64,000 nt of DNA from Margaritispora aquatica (taxonomy: Eukaryota > Ascomycota > Leotiomycetes > Helotiales > Discinellaceae). The notes under the pieces are model-generated. The model ran no database searches. It was not told the origin of the DNA and worked only from the letters and a program-made list of their open reading frames with translations. The stretch is from NCBI GenBank assembly GCA_007644065.1, contig VJWN01000014.1, positions 992,001-1,056,000 of the forward strand, written 5' to 3'. The translations under genes were made by a program, and so were the position numbers. Positions 33,007 through 45,140 of this stretch are shown piece after piece (positions within the stretch are counted from its first letter, which is position 1; the number at the start of each line of letters is the position of its first letter).

Positions 33007-33903
33007 GCTTCATAAAGCTTTGTTCTTTTATATCTTCGGACTTGATAAGGACGCATTTGTTTAGGCGGTTATACTTTTCTCGGCGTGGATTTCATTTTAA
33101 CTTATGACTTCGTCTACAAATCTACTTGTCATTCCTCCTGTATAAACTGTTTCCCTCCAAGTATGCTCTTCTCCGCTCCCGTCTCCTTGCACCGCAATTT
33201 CAAAGTGCGTACAGATGATGCTGATCCTAAGGATTCACATTCTTGCCAAGTCTTCGTCAAAGACCGCCTATGGCTCCCCCTCTTCGCAAATCCCTGTGGA
33301 TGTTTGAAGCGCATATGAAAATAACACTCCGGAGTGTGTATTCTAGAAATCGGTTTGAATCATGCTTGATTTTGAGATCTTTACCTTCCTTCCCTACAAC
33401 TCGGGAGTTGGAAGGAGGTTAGAATAGGATGAGAGCAAACTTTGACTAGCCGAGACAGGCAGCAACTTCGAGCTTGTATCTACAAGAACGAGAAAGTGTC
33501 AATTTCAATGCTGGCTCCAAACAGCTTTCGGATGAACTATATGCGACGTGATCCACTTTGATAGACAGAAGACAGTTCTTGATGCACGAATCTGACTTAG
33601 CGAGGCTCCATGGGTCTAATTGAGGTGTTGGGATTTGAACAGGATTGAGCATGACCGAGTAGTGGATCAAGGGGATATAGTGAAAGCTGCTGAGTAGAGT
33701 GTATACTTGTATCAAGCTGTGTAAATCAGGCCAACAAAAGACCATGTGCTTTGAGATCAGACAGGATCGATACACTTACCTCGGAGTCCCCGTCAATAAG
33801 AACTTCCCATCTCCATATGAATGTCTATTCAACACTCATTTTGAATGAGGTTACTTGCATATTGACCAGCGCATAGAACGATCGTAACACCAGTGTTGGC
33901 AAA
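33007..33903. other. intergenic
   Basis: This is the 3' flank of copy B. A minus-strand ORF at 33446-33775 shows no domain. I see nothing else. Confidence 0.45.
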
Positions 33904-34259
33904 CTAGGGCAGAACGTCGGCTGTAAAATCGGACAACAACACTTGTTTCATTTCCTCCAAACTTGGAGTGCCACACCGATTGAATGTGTACATAAAATCT
34001 GCACAGTTGAAGATGTGCAATGAAAGATCATTAGCCGAATCAAATGAGCAGTCACTAATGGTCTCGAATCTGACAATGACTTGCATGGGCGCGTTCGCCT
34101 AGAGAAGATGTCGGTTGGCTGTCTCGGGAGGAAAGGGCCCGCACCATGTAAGGGGTTTTCTTCCAAAAGATCATCAGCTTCAAGAACGATTTTAACCGAG
34201 CGAGGACAATGATAAGGATTTCCCTGGGAGCTTTCCCAAATTCCTATGATCCGCCTCAT
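33904..34259 (-). pseudogene. possible two-frame gene remnant, unrecognised
   Basis: From the ATG at 34259 a frame reads a plausible N-terminal segment (WESSQGNPYHCPRS). A second frame ending at 33904 reads QVIVRFETISDCSFDSAND and FMYTFNRCGTPSLEEMKQ. A weak intron (donor GTTAAA, acceptor CTAG) could join them in phase, or a frameshift separates them. I do not recognise the family. It may be a small real gene or a relic. Confidence 0.22.
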
Positions 34260-34794
34260 TTGAGATGATTAGGTCGGAAGCGAAAATCCTGGGAGTGAAT
34301 TAGTCAAGATAATGATAAAGCTTCAAATTGTGTAAGCGAACAGTGTTTAGAAAACACATAATGAGAAGCGAAATCTCGAAATATTGCCTACAAAAGAAGC
34401 TGAAATTTTCTGTTCCATATCGTCTTAGACAATACACCTCTCTCGAACAGCACGCATTGCAGATTGAAAGCAAGAACGCATGCCAAGTATCACGGTCACA
34501 TTGCGTCCTTTCCCGTCTCAAGCGAACCATGCAATTTCAACCGCTTTCCTGGAACCTCTGACCGCCAAACGACCTTGAGCAGCGGGGTAGTGACTGTTGA
34601 CATTTGAATGTCTTGGTCAAGCAAGGTCGATTCCACTTACGGGCTGGCTTAATTTCAATCTTCAACGTGAGAGAGATATTCGAGCTCCAACAAAGAATAA
34701 ATACCAACTCATAATCCAGTTTTAATCACTCATCCCTCATCTCCGTTTTCAAGATACACAATCAAGCTAGAAACTCACAATTCTGGCCTTCATC
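34260..34794. other. promoter region of the sedolisin gene
   Basis: This contains an AT-rich AATAAATA near 34696, about 95 bp upstream of the ATG, which may act as a core promoter element. I see no ORF of interest. Confidence 0.4.
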
Positions 34795-36823
34795 ATGTTC
34801 TCCAAGCTATTTCCTCTCGCTTTACTGATATCCCAAGCATTACCATCGCTTGGAGCTGTGCATGAAAAGCTTGCAGCCGTTCCGAGAGGATGGACTGCAA
34901 CCTCTGTGGCACCAGATGACAACACTCCAATTCTCTTGCAAATCGGTCTCTTGCAGCAAAACATTGGTCAGCTTGAGTCAAAATTGAAGGATGTCTCAAC
35001 CCCAGGAAAGTCCACGTATGGCAAGCATCTTTCCAAGGAAGAAGTCGATGGCCTCTTTGCCCCAAGCGCCAAGTCCGACAAGAAGGTTCAAGATTGGTTG
35101 AAAAGCGCAGGAGTGCAATCTGTCTCGAGTGACGGACATTATGTAACCTTTCAGACGACAGTCTCAAAGGCCAATACACTTCTTGGAGCAGAGTTCAAGA
35201 GTTATACAAGTGGTAGCGACACTGTTATTCGAACCACGCAATATTCAATCCCAGACGATTTGAAGGCACATGTTGACCTCGTATTGCCTACAACATACTT
35301 TGGAAAATTGACAGCGGCTGGTCAAGCTTCTTCAACCTCCTCAAAGACCAAACGGTTTAAGATCCCACGCAAGCGTTCGCTTCTTGCTCCCGCCTGTATA
35401 TCAGCACTTACACCACAATGTGTCAAAGAACTGTATAACATTGGAAACTACACACCAAGCGCGTCATCAGGAAGCAAAATCGGCTTCGGTGCTTTTATAA
35501 AGCAATCTGCCAGATACGACGACCTTGCTCAATTCGAACAAACATACAACATTCCATCCCAAAACTTCTCTCTTGAGCTCGTCAACGGTGGTATCAATCA
35601 GCAAAATACGTCCAATTGTTGTTTAGGCGAGGCGAACCTGGACCTCCAGATGTAAGCTTGATTTGATCTGAATCATCTAATCTGCGCTGCAGATTCTGCA
35701 GTGAATGTACTAATTGATTACAGTGTCCTGGGTATTGCGCACCCATTACCTATCACTGAGTATATTGTTGGTGGCCTCGATCCAGGAATTCCCACACTTG
35801 ATGAGAGTGGCTCAATCATACCTTTCCTGCCATACTACCAGTACTTGCTGTCAAGGCCTAATGGACAGCTGCCTCAAGTTATCACCGATAGCTATGGTGA
35901 CGAGGAAGAGGCTGTGCCCAAATTATATGCAATACGTACATGTAATACAGCTGGTCTGCTTGGGCTAAGAGGAGTATCTGTAAGTCGGCGTGCTTTCAAC
36001 GAAGGAAACATTCTAATCAAGAGATAGGTGCTAGTTGCATCAGGTGACTTCGGTGTAAGCTTGTCGTGCAAATCGAATGACGGACTGAATGCAACTAGAT
36101 TCCTCTCAATATTTCCAAGCTCGTGTCCATACATCACGGCAGTAGGAGGCACACAAGGACTGAGCCCAGAGATTGCCTGGGGGCCGACTGACGGAATTGG
36201 AGGCAGCTCTGGAGGATTCTCAGAGTATTTCAGTCGACCATGGTACCAAACGACTGCTGTCAACAACTATCTCGCTAATCACATCAGCTCTGCAACAAAG
36301 AAGTATTATAATTCGTACGTTAATTTTAAAGGTCGTGCTTTCCCAGATGTCGCAGCACATGCCTATGGTCCGGGCCATTTGACTGTTAACAGAGGCCTGC
36401 TCACCGAGTAAGTTTCCACTTTTAGTTCACGTCAAAACCACCTAGCCCAAGCGAAATACACGCAATTTTGAATCTTTTGCTGATCAGTTAATTTTCAACA
36501 GTTATGGAACCGGAACTTCCGCAGCTTCTCCAATGGTAGCAGGAGTCATCGCGTTACTCAACGATGCCCGTCTCAAAATTGGAAAATCTCCACTTGGATT
36601 TCTTAATCCATTGATCTACTCCTTTGGGAACACGGTCTTCACCGATATAGTATTTGGTGGCTCCACTGGCTGTACAGGTTTTGATCCTTATACAAATGAG
36701 ACCAATCCCGCATTTGGAGTTGTGCCTTATGCATCATGGAATGCAACCGCTGGCTGGGACCCAGTAACAGGATTTGGAACTCCTGATTTCCAAAAGTTGA
36801 AGACCCTGGTTTTGAGCCTTTAA
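34795..36823 (+). CDS. secreted sedolisin-type tripeptidyl peptidase (S53)
   Basis: Exons 34795-35651, 35724-35979, 36028-36407 and 36502-36823 encode 604 aa. MFSKLFPLALLISQALPSLG is a signal peptide. An S53 pro-domain follows (HLSKEEVDGLFAPS), then a basic activation region (KTKRFKIPRKRS, about residue 195). Catalytic residues are visible: Glu279 and Asp283 in LGEANLDLQ, the oxyanion Asp378 in VASGDFG, and Ser504 in GTGTSAASPMVAG. The calcium site is near the C-terminus (TAGWDPVTGFGTP). The oxyanion motif reads GDFG rather than the common GDSG. It is a secreted acid protease releasing tripeptides, feeding nitrogen uptake. Introns have clear GTAAGC/GTAAGT donors. Confidence 0.92.
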
Positions 36824-38011
36824 AGAGTATCACAGGTGCGGGAAAGGGGGAATAGAAGATTAATCTACCAAACGATAGAAAGGGCCAGCATGAGTAGAGT
36901 ATAATGAATGATATGTGGCGTGTCAGCATGCTGGCCATATAAAATATGTTTGTCCTGACTCTCTCTCGGTTCTAAATAAGTGATGGTTGGGTATAGCATT
37001 TCGAGGTTTGGTTAGCAGTGATCGATCTCTCTGTGCGAGGACTCTACTCGGGGCTAAACCCTTGGACAGAGGAAAAGAGGATTATAGAATATCGCATGAT
37101 ATCACTCTTGCAGACATCCAGTATGAAATCAGACCTTGCAAAGCCGCTTGCTCATAGCACTGAATGCCGACATTGACTTGAACACGACCACTTATTGACA
37201 ACCGCGAGGTCAAACCATTCCTCTCTATCTGTTATTACTCCTTGAGGTCAATAAATATAGCTTTGACATAGCTGGGTGGCTAAAATAACTTTGCTAGATG
37301 ACGCCATTTCCGAGTAGTGTCTAAATTGGTTCAACACATTTGTCGGAATTTTACCAAAATTCTGGCCCGAACAGAAGTAGGGTATCATTGTCTTTCCGAT
37401 GCCTATAATTAAGGATGATCGGAAGCATTGTTGTGTAATTCCTTTCCGAAGAGCCAGTGTGTTGCGAGCTCGCAAACCCACGGACGAGAAGCAGGTTTCA
37501 TTCGGAAGGCATGAAATGTGACCGAGATCACATGAAAGAACATCTACTCGTCTCTGCAATCAAGAGCGCCCGTCTCTAGAGAGCTGAAATCGATCTTTAG
37601 GTATCATAGCAAATAAAGCTATGCAAAAATGCTCTTGGCATCCATCAATAGCCTTAAACATGAATGACAAGGATTGTAAGAGTTTGGTGACATCATGTGA
37701 CATGGTTGTTCATTTTACCTTATTCTGTTGCCAGATCGAGTGGGAATACTTACGAGACGACATTCTATGGATGTATCCGGAAGAGATGCTAGGCCAGATT
37801 AGCAAGCAAATTGTGTGCACATTGATATACGACAGAAACACTCTAATCTAGAGCGCATCCACAGTGTTGCATATATTTAAAGGTAGCATTAGAGAACATT
37901 TCATATTGCTATTATGATATTTTCAATTGTGCACAATAACGTGACACAATGAGGCTTTACACCCTTCTCACAAGGTCACATCAAGTGCCAGACATACAAC
38001 CATTTCCAAAT
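36824..38011. other. intergenic between convergent genes
   Basis: This 1.2 kb stretch lies between the sedolisin stop and the sugar transporter stop. Short ORFs lack support. Nothing else is seen. Confidence 0.5.
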
Positions 38012-39593
38012 TCAAGCAATGGAAGAACTGCTCGTACCAGTTTCCCTCACAAATTCTACCAGCTCCTTCCCATCATGCAACACTCCATCCGAAATCTCAC
38101 TGTCATTTGCGAAAACACCAGCCTCCCTCAACTCCACATCCCCCAATTTGACCCTCTTAAAACTAGCATCAATATCCTCCAGCGTCCTTCCCCTCGTCTC
38201 TGGCATGCAAAACACACAAACAAGCGAAGTCAAGAAGGTCGCACCTCCAAACAGAAAGTACACTCCAAAGGACGAATGTGCCAAAAATATCGGCGTCGTG
38301 AACGCGATGATCCAATTCATTGTCCAATTCGCACTCAGACTCAAACTCGCAGCACCTGCTCTCGTTTTGGGGGATTGAATCTCAGACACGTAGACACGGA
38401 ACGTGACGCCCCAGGTAACGCTGAAAGCAAGAGCAAAGACATATATGAGCACAATGACAACCCAACGTGCAGAACCGTGAGTGGCGTGGACGGCGCCAGA
38501 GGCGTAGAGTGCGCCGATTGTGAACATGCACGCTGCTTGCGCGAAACCGCCGTATATGGTGCTTGTCGTTCGACCCCATTTGTCGGCATAGAATGTTCCC
38601 GGGATGGTGATCAGGAAGATAAGGAGTGCTGAAATTCCAGATGCAAGAAAAGAGGCTGTCGACGATGAAAGACCGGCTGAAGCGAAGAGGAGAGGTGCGT
38701 AATAGAGAACACCATCGATGCCACTCGCTTGTTGCATGCCCATCAAGAAGACGCCTAAGCCAGTCTGCCTCCATGCATCTTTACCAAACACTGCGAGGAT
38801 GTCTTTCATTTCCACACCTTTGGGCAAATCACCTCCCTCTTGGTCCTCGATCTTCTCTCGTTCCGCAGCATCAATGTCGAGTTTATCCCATGACACTGCT
38901 GCTTCAGCGTGTCGTCCGACAGCATGTAGCCAACGCGGACTTTCTGGTAGAAAGAGTAATACGCAGGTGGTGAAGATAAAAGCAATACATGCTTGCAAAA
39001 TATAGGGAATGCGCCAAGAAGCAGAAGAGTCGAGTGAGACACTCCCGTAACAAATGAAGTATCCAGAACACAGTCCAGCAGTGGTGAGTAGTTGTGGAAT
39101 AGAGGCCAGAGTTCCCCTGGACCTCGGAGGCGAGATTTCGGTGATGTAGACGACTGATGTGCTCAGAAACAAGCCTTCACCTATTCCTTTGATAGCGCGA
39201 CCAATGATCAACATTGCTAAGGCTACACTTGACCCTTCTATCGCAGCTCCAAGCCCAAAGATGGCGGCACCAATCGCAACTCCTTTCAATCTACCCACTG
39301 AATTCGCTAGATGGCCACCAAAGAAGGAGGACAGTGCTGCTGGGATGAGGATGGTAGACACAACTAATCCATGAACTGTCGAGGAGAGCGTGCCAAAAGT
39401 TTTATTAAATTGGGGCATGGTGGTAAGAGGCCCTATTGTGCCAGTATCTAGCCTGCTTTGCGTCAACTTGATGTGTAGGTAAGGTATGTGCTGAATGAAG
39501 CACCTACCCAAACAGAATTCCACCCATCGAGATGATAATCGTGGCTCGCACATACTTCTTGGGATGAAGCCAAGAAACAGACATATTGGTCAT
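38012..39593 (-). CDS. MFS sugar transporter
   Basis: Exons 39593-39508 and 39452-38012 encode 508 aa. Sugar-porter signatures are present: GILFGLDTGTIGP in helix 1, GRAIKGIGEG in place of the usual GRxxxGxGxG, PESPRWL after helix 6, QQASGIDGVLYYAP (variant of QQxxGxNxxxYY) and MPETRGRTLEDID after helix 12. The intron 39507-39453 (GTAGGT) sits within helix 1 at a site common in this family. The Asn of QQ.SG.N is replaced by Asp. It is a plasma-membrane hexose- or disaccharide-type porter; the substrate is not clear. Same strand as the downstream flavin monooxygenase gene. Confidence 0.9.
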
Positions 39594-40244
39594 TTGCAAG
39601 GGAATTTGGAGAAGAATGGGGTGCAAAGTAGTTGATTTAAAAGAATGTAACCATTAACTGGAATCACAAAGCAACCTTTATAGGAACTGTCACACAAATC
39701 TCAATGAGCTTCTTGAAAGTACTGTCACCTCTCGTTCCATTGCCACGCCTCTTGCAAGATAAAAGCTCTTGTACAATAAAAAATTGAGGATCACCCATTA
39801 GGCGAGAATTGCCCCATCTTTGCTTACCGCATGTTTTGTCAGGGAAGGAAGTGCGAGGGCTGCGGGAGGCTTGGGTAACAGGAAACTGACCCGAATGCTC
39901 CACTACATGGCTTGTCATGATTGAGTCTTGATACGCTGATGTAGAGACGAACGGTGTGGAACATCACTCCTAACTAGTAACCGAAAACCGTTCCGACAGA
40001 GTGAGATAAGGAGGGCAAATCAGAGAAACAGAAATAAACACTTGGTCCGGGAATCATCCGAGTACTCCACATATCTTCAAATGTAATTGGCAACAGAAAG
40101 ATGAGTCTGGAAGGCGATTGAAACCTCAAGATGTACGAGAAATGTACATCTGTTGACATATAAATGAGCATCTAAAAACATTATATTTACAACCACCTCT
40201 AAACATACAAAAAAATCTAAATAAGTCTTTGCTGCCAGCCAAGA
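39594..40244. other. intergenic
   Basis: This is the promoter side of the sugar transporter and the 3' flank of the monooxygenase gene. I see no gene. Confidence 0.5.
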
Positions 40245-41726
40245 TCAGATATTCTTCTTGTTAATTGCTGTGAAAGCCAGATTCGACGTCAAGTCCCCAT
40301 ACTGTGCGACCCAATAATCCACAAGGTAATTATTTCTTGGTCTCCATGGAAACATGTTGCCAGCCTTGGGCAGGATTCCCTTCGCCTTTTCAATGTAGGT
40401 TGAGCTCAAATTCAATAGAGGCATTGCCTCCATATTCTTTTGCTCGTCAACTCTTGGCACGGCGCTTGCTTGACCGGTCTTCTTCATGTGCTTGATCAGC
40501 CGACATACCAACTCAGCAGTCGTGTCAGCACCTAAAGTCCAACTAGCATTGGTATACCCAATGACTAGACAGGCATTTGGTATATCCTCAAGCATGACTC
40601 CTTTCCAAACAAATTTCTTGGATAAATCCACTGCTTGCCCATCTACGGAAATCTTGCTGCCACCAGCAAGCTGCATCTTCAGACCAGTTGCTGTGATAAT
40701 GATATTTGCTTCGACGGTCTTGCCATCCTCCATTTCGATACCAGTGTCAGTGACATTTTTTATATTGCCAGTCACAACATCGCAATTCTTGTGGTGAAGC
40801 GCTTCAAAGAAATCCCCATCGGGACAAACACAGAGCCGCTGCTCCCAAGGATTATATGATGGCTTGAAGTTGGGGTCGTGTGGGATAGATGGAGGTAGCA
40901 ACTTCTCCGTTCTGTGGTGCAGAATCATTTGGGCTGCATTTGGGAACAGCCGACAAAATTGGAAGAAGAGGAACGGCAGAACAAGAAATTTCCATCGTAC
41001 AAATATATGGGCGATCGACTTGGGGAACCATCTCCTTATGAAATCACCAGATGGATCGACAGCAGGCATTGCTAGGACATAGCTCGGCGATCTTTGCACC
41101 ATGGTAACACTGCCAGCCTTTTCTGCCAAATTTGGTAGGAGGGTGATAGCTGTTGCTCCACTGCCAATAATAGCCATTTTCTTTCCCGCATAGTCCAAAT
41201 CTTCTGGCCAGAACTGTGGATGGATGACGGAGCCTTTGAAATTGTCAATCCCTGGTATGGTAGCCTTCAACGGGGTGTGATAATCGTAGTATCCAGTACT
41301 CAGTATCATGAACTTGGCGTAAAAATTCTTTGGCTCTTCGTTGACCTTTACAGATAATGTCCATCGCTGGTCGGCAGATGACCAGTTGCAAGCTTCCAAC
41401 GTATGGTGGAATTTGATATGTTGGTCGATGTCATATTGCTCAGCAGATTCCCTTATATATGTCTTGATGGACTCGCCATCTGCGATTGCTTTTGGTTTGG
41501 ACCAAGGCTGCCATGGAAAGCCAAAGGTATGTAAGTCGCTGTCAGAACGAATCCCTGGATAATGAAATAGATCCCACGTTCCTCCTACGGCCCCTCGAGA
41601 TTCGAGAATTGTGTATTTGTGCCCTGGCAATTCCGTTTGAACTCGATATGCAGCATTGATGCCCGAAATCCCAGCACCCACTATGACCACATCATAATCT
41701 ACAGCATCCGATCCCGTCGAGTCCAT
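40245..41726 (-). CDS. Baeyer-Villiger-type flavin monooxygenase
   Basis: This single-exon gene encodes 493 aa. The FAD-binding motif VIVGAGISG lies at residues 14-22, followed by RGAVGGTWD, and the NADPH motif AIIGSGATA near 185-193. Between them lies FKGSVIHPQFWP (residues 163-174), the FxGxxxHxxxWP fingerprint of Baeyer-Villiger monooxygenases. The C-terminal ATGLKM motif is also present. Such enzymes insert oxygen next to ketones or oxidise soft heteroatoms, using NADPH and FAD. A hydrophobic stretch at about 245-265 (FLVLPFLFFQFCRLF) suggests membrane association. The substrate is unknown. Confidence 0.92.
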   Translation of the reverse strand: MDSTGSDAVDYDVVIVGAGISGINAAYRVQTELPGHKYTILESRGAVGGTWDLFHYPGIRSDSDLHTFGFPWQPWSKPKAIADGESIKTYIRESAEQYDIDQHIKFHHTLEACNWSSADQRWTLSVKVNEEPKNFYAKFMILSTGYYDYHTPLKATIPGIDNFKGSVIHPQFWPEDLDYAGKKMAIIGSGATAITLLPNLAEKAGSVTMVQRSPSYVLAMPAVDPSGDFIRRWFPKSIAHIFVRWKFLVLPFLFFQFCRLFPNAAQMILHHRTEKLLPPSIPHDPNFKPSYNPWEQRLCVCPDGDFFEALHHKNCDVVTGNIKNVTDTGIEMEDGKTVEANIIITATGLKMQLAGGSKISVDGQAVDLSKKFVWKGVMLEDIPNACLVIGYTNASWTLGADTTAELVCRLIKHMKKTGQASAVPRVDEQKNMEAMPLLNLSSTYIEKAKGILPKAGNMFPWRPRNNYLVDYWVAQYGDLTSNLAFTAINKKNI

Positions 41727-42964
41727 GTTTGGTGTTGGCGTTGGTAGGTAAATAGGTAGAAATGGGTTGGGGCTTTGTATCGCTTTGCAGATGAAACGGT
41801 GAATGTGGTCAAAATTGTTGAGACCAGACTGAAATAGAAATGCTCAGTCTTCTTATTCCATGTCGACGGATATTGCACCGAGGCAACAATCTCCAAAGGC
41901 AACCAGCATTTCTGAACAATCAATCAAGAACTCCAAACATACCGAGGCCTCTTCCTCTAGCTTTGCGACTTTGTGGGGTTGCTAGGGAATTTGTGAATCA
42001 AATAGCGTCAGAACTAGAACAGGTGAAGTTAGGCTACCAGAGGCGGATTTGGAGAGAAGACACCCCGTCATCGAAATGCATCTTCGTTATTGTTTTTCGA
42101 GAAGTCCCAGGACCAAACAATCCTTTGCTAGACCTACCTTACCCCAAAATGTAGCCTGCACGCTTGTGAGGGTACATTAATTAGTCCGCCTCGTGCGGAT
42201 ATGGAGGAAAGATGCTCCGTCCATGAGCTGCATTTGTTGGACGTGCTCGGTTGGCCGTATGAAAACGAGGAGAGGGCGGATATGATCGAACCTTGTAAAG
42301 AAAACATGGAAACCGAGGATCACAATTAGTGCAGAATCTCAAAGTATTGATGATTGTGGAGGTAAGACAACTTAGAGACGCAGATTTGGAAGAAATCAAT
42401 AAATAAGGTTCTCACTCCCGATGGCGATCCGGTCAGTACCTTTAGGTTCTACACAGCCTAAAGCTCTTTTGGGTCTAGCCTTCAATCCGTTGGGGCGCGA
42501 GGCACATATGCAACCAACTTCGGTACCACTTAAGTAACTCTATAATTTTATATAGTCTTTTATGAAGTTCTTCGTTACTTGTGCTGAGACTATATTTAGA
42601 TATTTAATGTGAAATAATTCTTAAGAGCTTCGATTGTAAGCACAATAGAATCTTTTCAGATATAGATTTAATGTCAGCCATCCTCAAGATCTGCATCAAC
42701 TTGAGAAAAGCGTCACGGAAACGAGAGATCTGCTTAAACTTATCCTCAGATACACAACACCAATAAACACGTTAGAGAAGTTCACTTAATCTCATTATTC
42801 TCTCACTTTCTCTATGCAAACGACACGAATCGATTATATCTTAAGCATTGACTTTCACGACGAGCCAAGTTTACCAGGTGAGCACTTCTTACTCTTTTCA
42901 GTTACTATGAGACTCAGAAAATGATACAGATTAAAAATTTCGTAGTCTAGGGTCCAACATGTTC
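41727..42964. other. AT-rich intergenic
   Basis: This 1.24 kb stretch is the promoter of the monooxygenase gene plus the 3' flank of the next gene. It is strongly AT-rich at 42530-42960. No gene is seen. Confidence 0.5.
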
Positions 42965-44362
42965 TCACCATTTACCATACATATCTCTCTGAGTTTTGGC
43001 ATCAACTCTTCTACCTGAGAGCTGTGACTCTTCGTCCCACCTATGACCAACATCATGGCTCGAACTATCTTCTTCCATCACACTTTTCAAGTGCACTCTT
43101 GATCCTTTCTCGAGTACCACCAATTCATTCTCGTTATCCACGATCTCGTCAAAATTCTTAGGCCCTGTTCTTCCAAGGCTCATGATGGATCTCTTCCGCG
43201 AATGCATTGTCGATCCTTTAGTCGTGTCATTGTTGAGCGCTGCAGTCCCATGTGTTCCTTCCAGGAGGTTGAACTTGCGGAATAAGGGCTTTAAAGTCGC
43301 TAGGGAAGAAGCGATTAAGGCTAAGCCAATTTCTACTGTGCTCCAGATTGCAAGGTTGGTGAAATTGTAAAGGTAGTCAGAGCTATGGAGGGTTTCCCTT
43401 GCAAAAGGGATTCTCGCAATCGTTGCCAAAGATGCACTGTTTGCAGTCAGTTATTGAAATGGATGTGAAGGGACAGGTACGAGGAATAGAACTGACATGG
43501 ATCCAAGTCCAAGGACCGCTACCACTGAAATCTTGGTTTTCATTGGCATCTTGCTCTTATATATGAAGGAAACTGGTAAAAGAGCAAGTGCCCAATCTAC
43601 TAGCACATTCAGAAACAAGCTAATGTAAGTAGGTATCGTTGCGAGAGCTGTCTTGTTGCATTTTCCTTCAACGCGTTGTGGTTCGGTGTAGCGAAACCAA
43701 TAATACTCGACTGGAATGCACTGAAAGACGACGATAAAGAAATAAAAGGCGTTGAAGACTCCCACAATAGTTAGGAGCGTCCAGATCGTAACACGCTGCC
43801 ATTTAGCTTGACTGCAAACTATAATGCGAGTCAGTTATGTATTTGGCATATCAGTAAAACTATGATGGGTTTGGAATCTCTTAGGGAAGTAGATCAATCT
43901 CTTAGGGAAGTAGATCAATCTCTTAATTTGCAGACTATAAATAAAGGGATAAGAGAACTTACTTCGTAACAGAAACAGGCCGACCAAGAATTTGACAAGT
44001 GCCGAAACTACGACATATAAAACTTGTCCTATCCACTTCCATAATAACGCATATGGTCGTTCTGCCACTGGAACAGCATCAACATGCTGCCCAAGCCCAT
44101 ATCCAATTGCCACTAACGCGGACACAGAATAGGCGATGTAGAGAATCTGATTCGTATGAGTGTGTCATCTCGAAAGCTCTGAGAGCAACAGACTGCCTGG
44201 CCAAAAACATACCAAAGTGCCGACAGCCAGCCAATCCTCAACGAAGAATACATTCAACAACACTTTCCGAGCATAGCAGCGTAGGCTGACGGTAACGACG
44301 GAGAAAACGAGAAGAAGGATAATGACGGTCGCAAATTCTGGTCCACGGTTCTCTGCTCCCAT
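42965..44362 (-). CDS. PTH11-like integral membrane protein (fungal rhodopsin domain)
   Basis: Exons 44362-44213, 44146-43963, 43818-43497 and 43436-42965 encode 375 aa. Seven hydrophobic helices span residues about 10-270, with the family motifs VVTVSLRCYARKVLL, VEDWLAV, GLGQHV, RICSQAKWQR and LVDWALALLPVSFI. The C-terminal 110 residues are cytosolic and polar. The family includes PTH11-type receptors of pathogenic fungi, although most members are uncharacterised. Exon joins were set by phase and family alignment (for example GLGSIASLATIARIPF across intron 3, donor GTCAGT). The second intron carries a 21-bp tandem duplication. The frame extends upstream of the chosen ATG without a better start. 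Confidence 0.88.
43875..43925. repeat. 21-bp tandem duplication inside an intron
   Basis: The unit AATCTCTTAGGGAAGTAGATC occurs twice without change (43875-43895, 43896-43916), followed by a partial third copy of 9 bp. It lies in intron 2 of the PTH11-like gene, probably from replication slippage. Confidence 0.9.
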
Positions 44363-44662
44363 CACGACGCTCTTCGAAGCTTCGAGTTTACAACATGCAT
44401 CACTTAAAACATCATATGAGTCAGTATTCAACTGACAAAAAATTGACAACTACCCGCACAAGTCTTTCGGGGAATCGGATGTTATAAGTGTTCGCACCAG
44501 CGGAGTTCTCAGCGCCAAGCGCTACTTGATGCCCCGAAAGGTGTGAAGAGAGCTAATTCTTGGCCAATACCAGTACCTCACTCTATCACACAGATTGGGA
44601 GAATACCCACAACTTCGTTTATGCTGTGTGCGGGTGGGCACCAGGGGACGGAGTATCCACTT

Positions 44663-45140
44663 TTACATCAGAAGCCATTCAACCAAGTTCAATACTGCCT
44701 TGTAAATGTTTGTAGTCTTCGCCATCAAACTTAGTGAAGCAAGCGTACTGTAGACAAGTCCACAAAATCGAGTCTCTGTATTTTTTGGCTGCATACAGCT
44801 GCATGATGTACATACTGGGAGACACTGCTCTATTGAGTTGGTTTTGAGCACATGCTGAATGAAGTCCTTGAGAAACCTCGCTAACGGCACATCAGTATCA
44901 GAAAATCGGATAGTAAGCCGCGGCACAATCTTCGTTTTTCCCCAAAGGATCTTACTCCACGTTTTATATGGCAAGCTATCTGGACGTTTCATATCCGATT
45001 CTTTGCATGGGTGTTCAAAGGGGAGATGTTCCGTCTGTGCTGCAAGCTGGGCACACTTCTATGGGACTCTAGGAATTCAGCATGGTTCGTCCGCCAGCCA
45101 GATCGCGCTTCATGAGCCGAATCTGATGGGTAAATCGAAG
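44663..45140 (-). pseudogene. possible decayed coding stretch, unrecognised
   Basis: On the minus strand a frame after an acceptor-like TAG near 45070 reads AQLAAQTEHLPFEHP, then MKRPDSLPYKTWSK, TIRFSDTDVPLARF and LKDFIQHVLKTN, ending at 44663. The composition looks protein-like, but upstream exons are broken by stops and no start can be set. I cannot name the family. It may be the relic of a gene or a chance frame. Confidence 0.22.
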
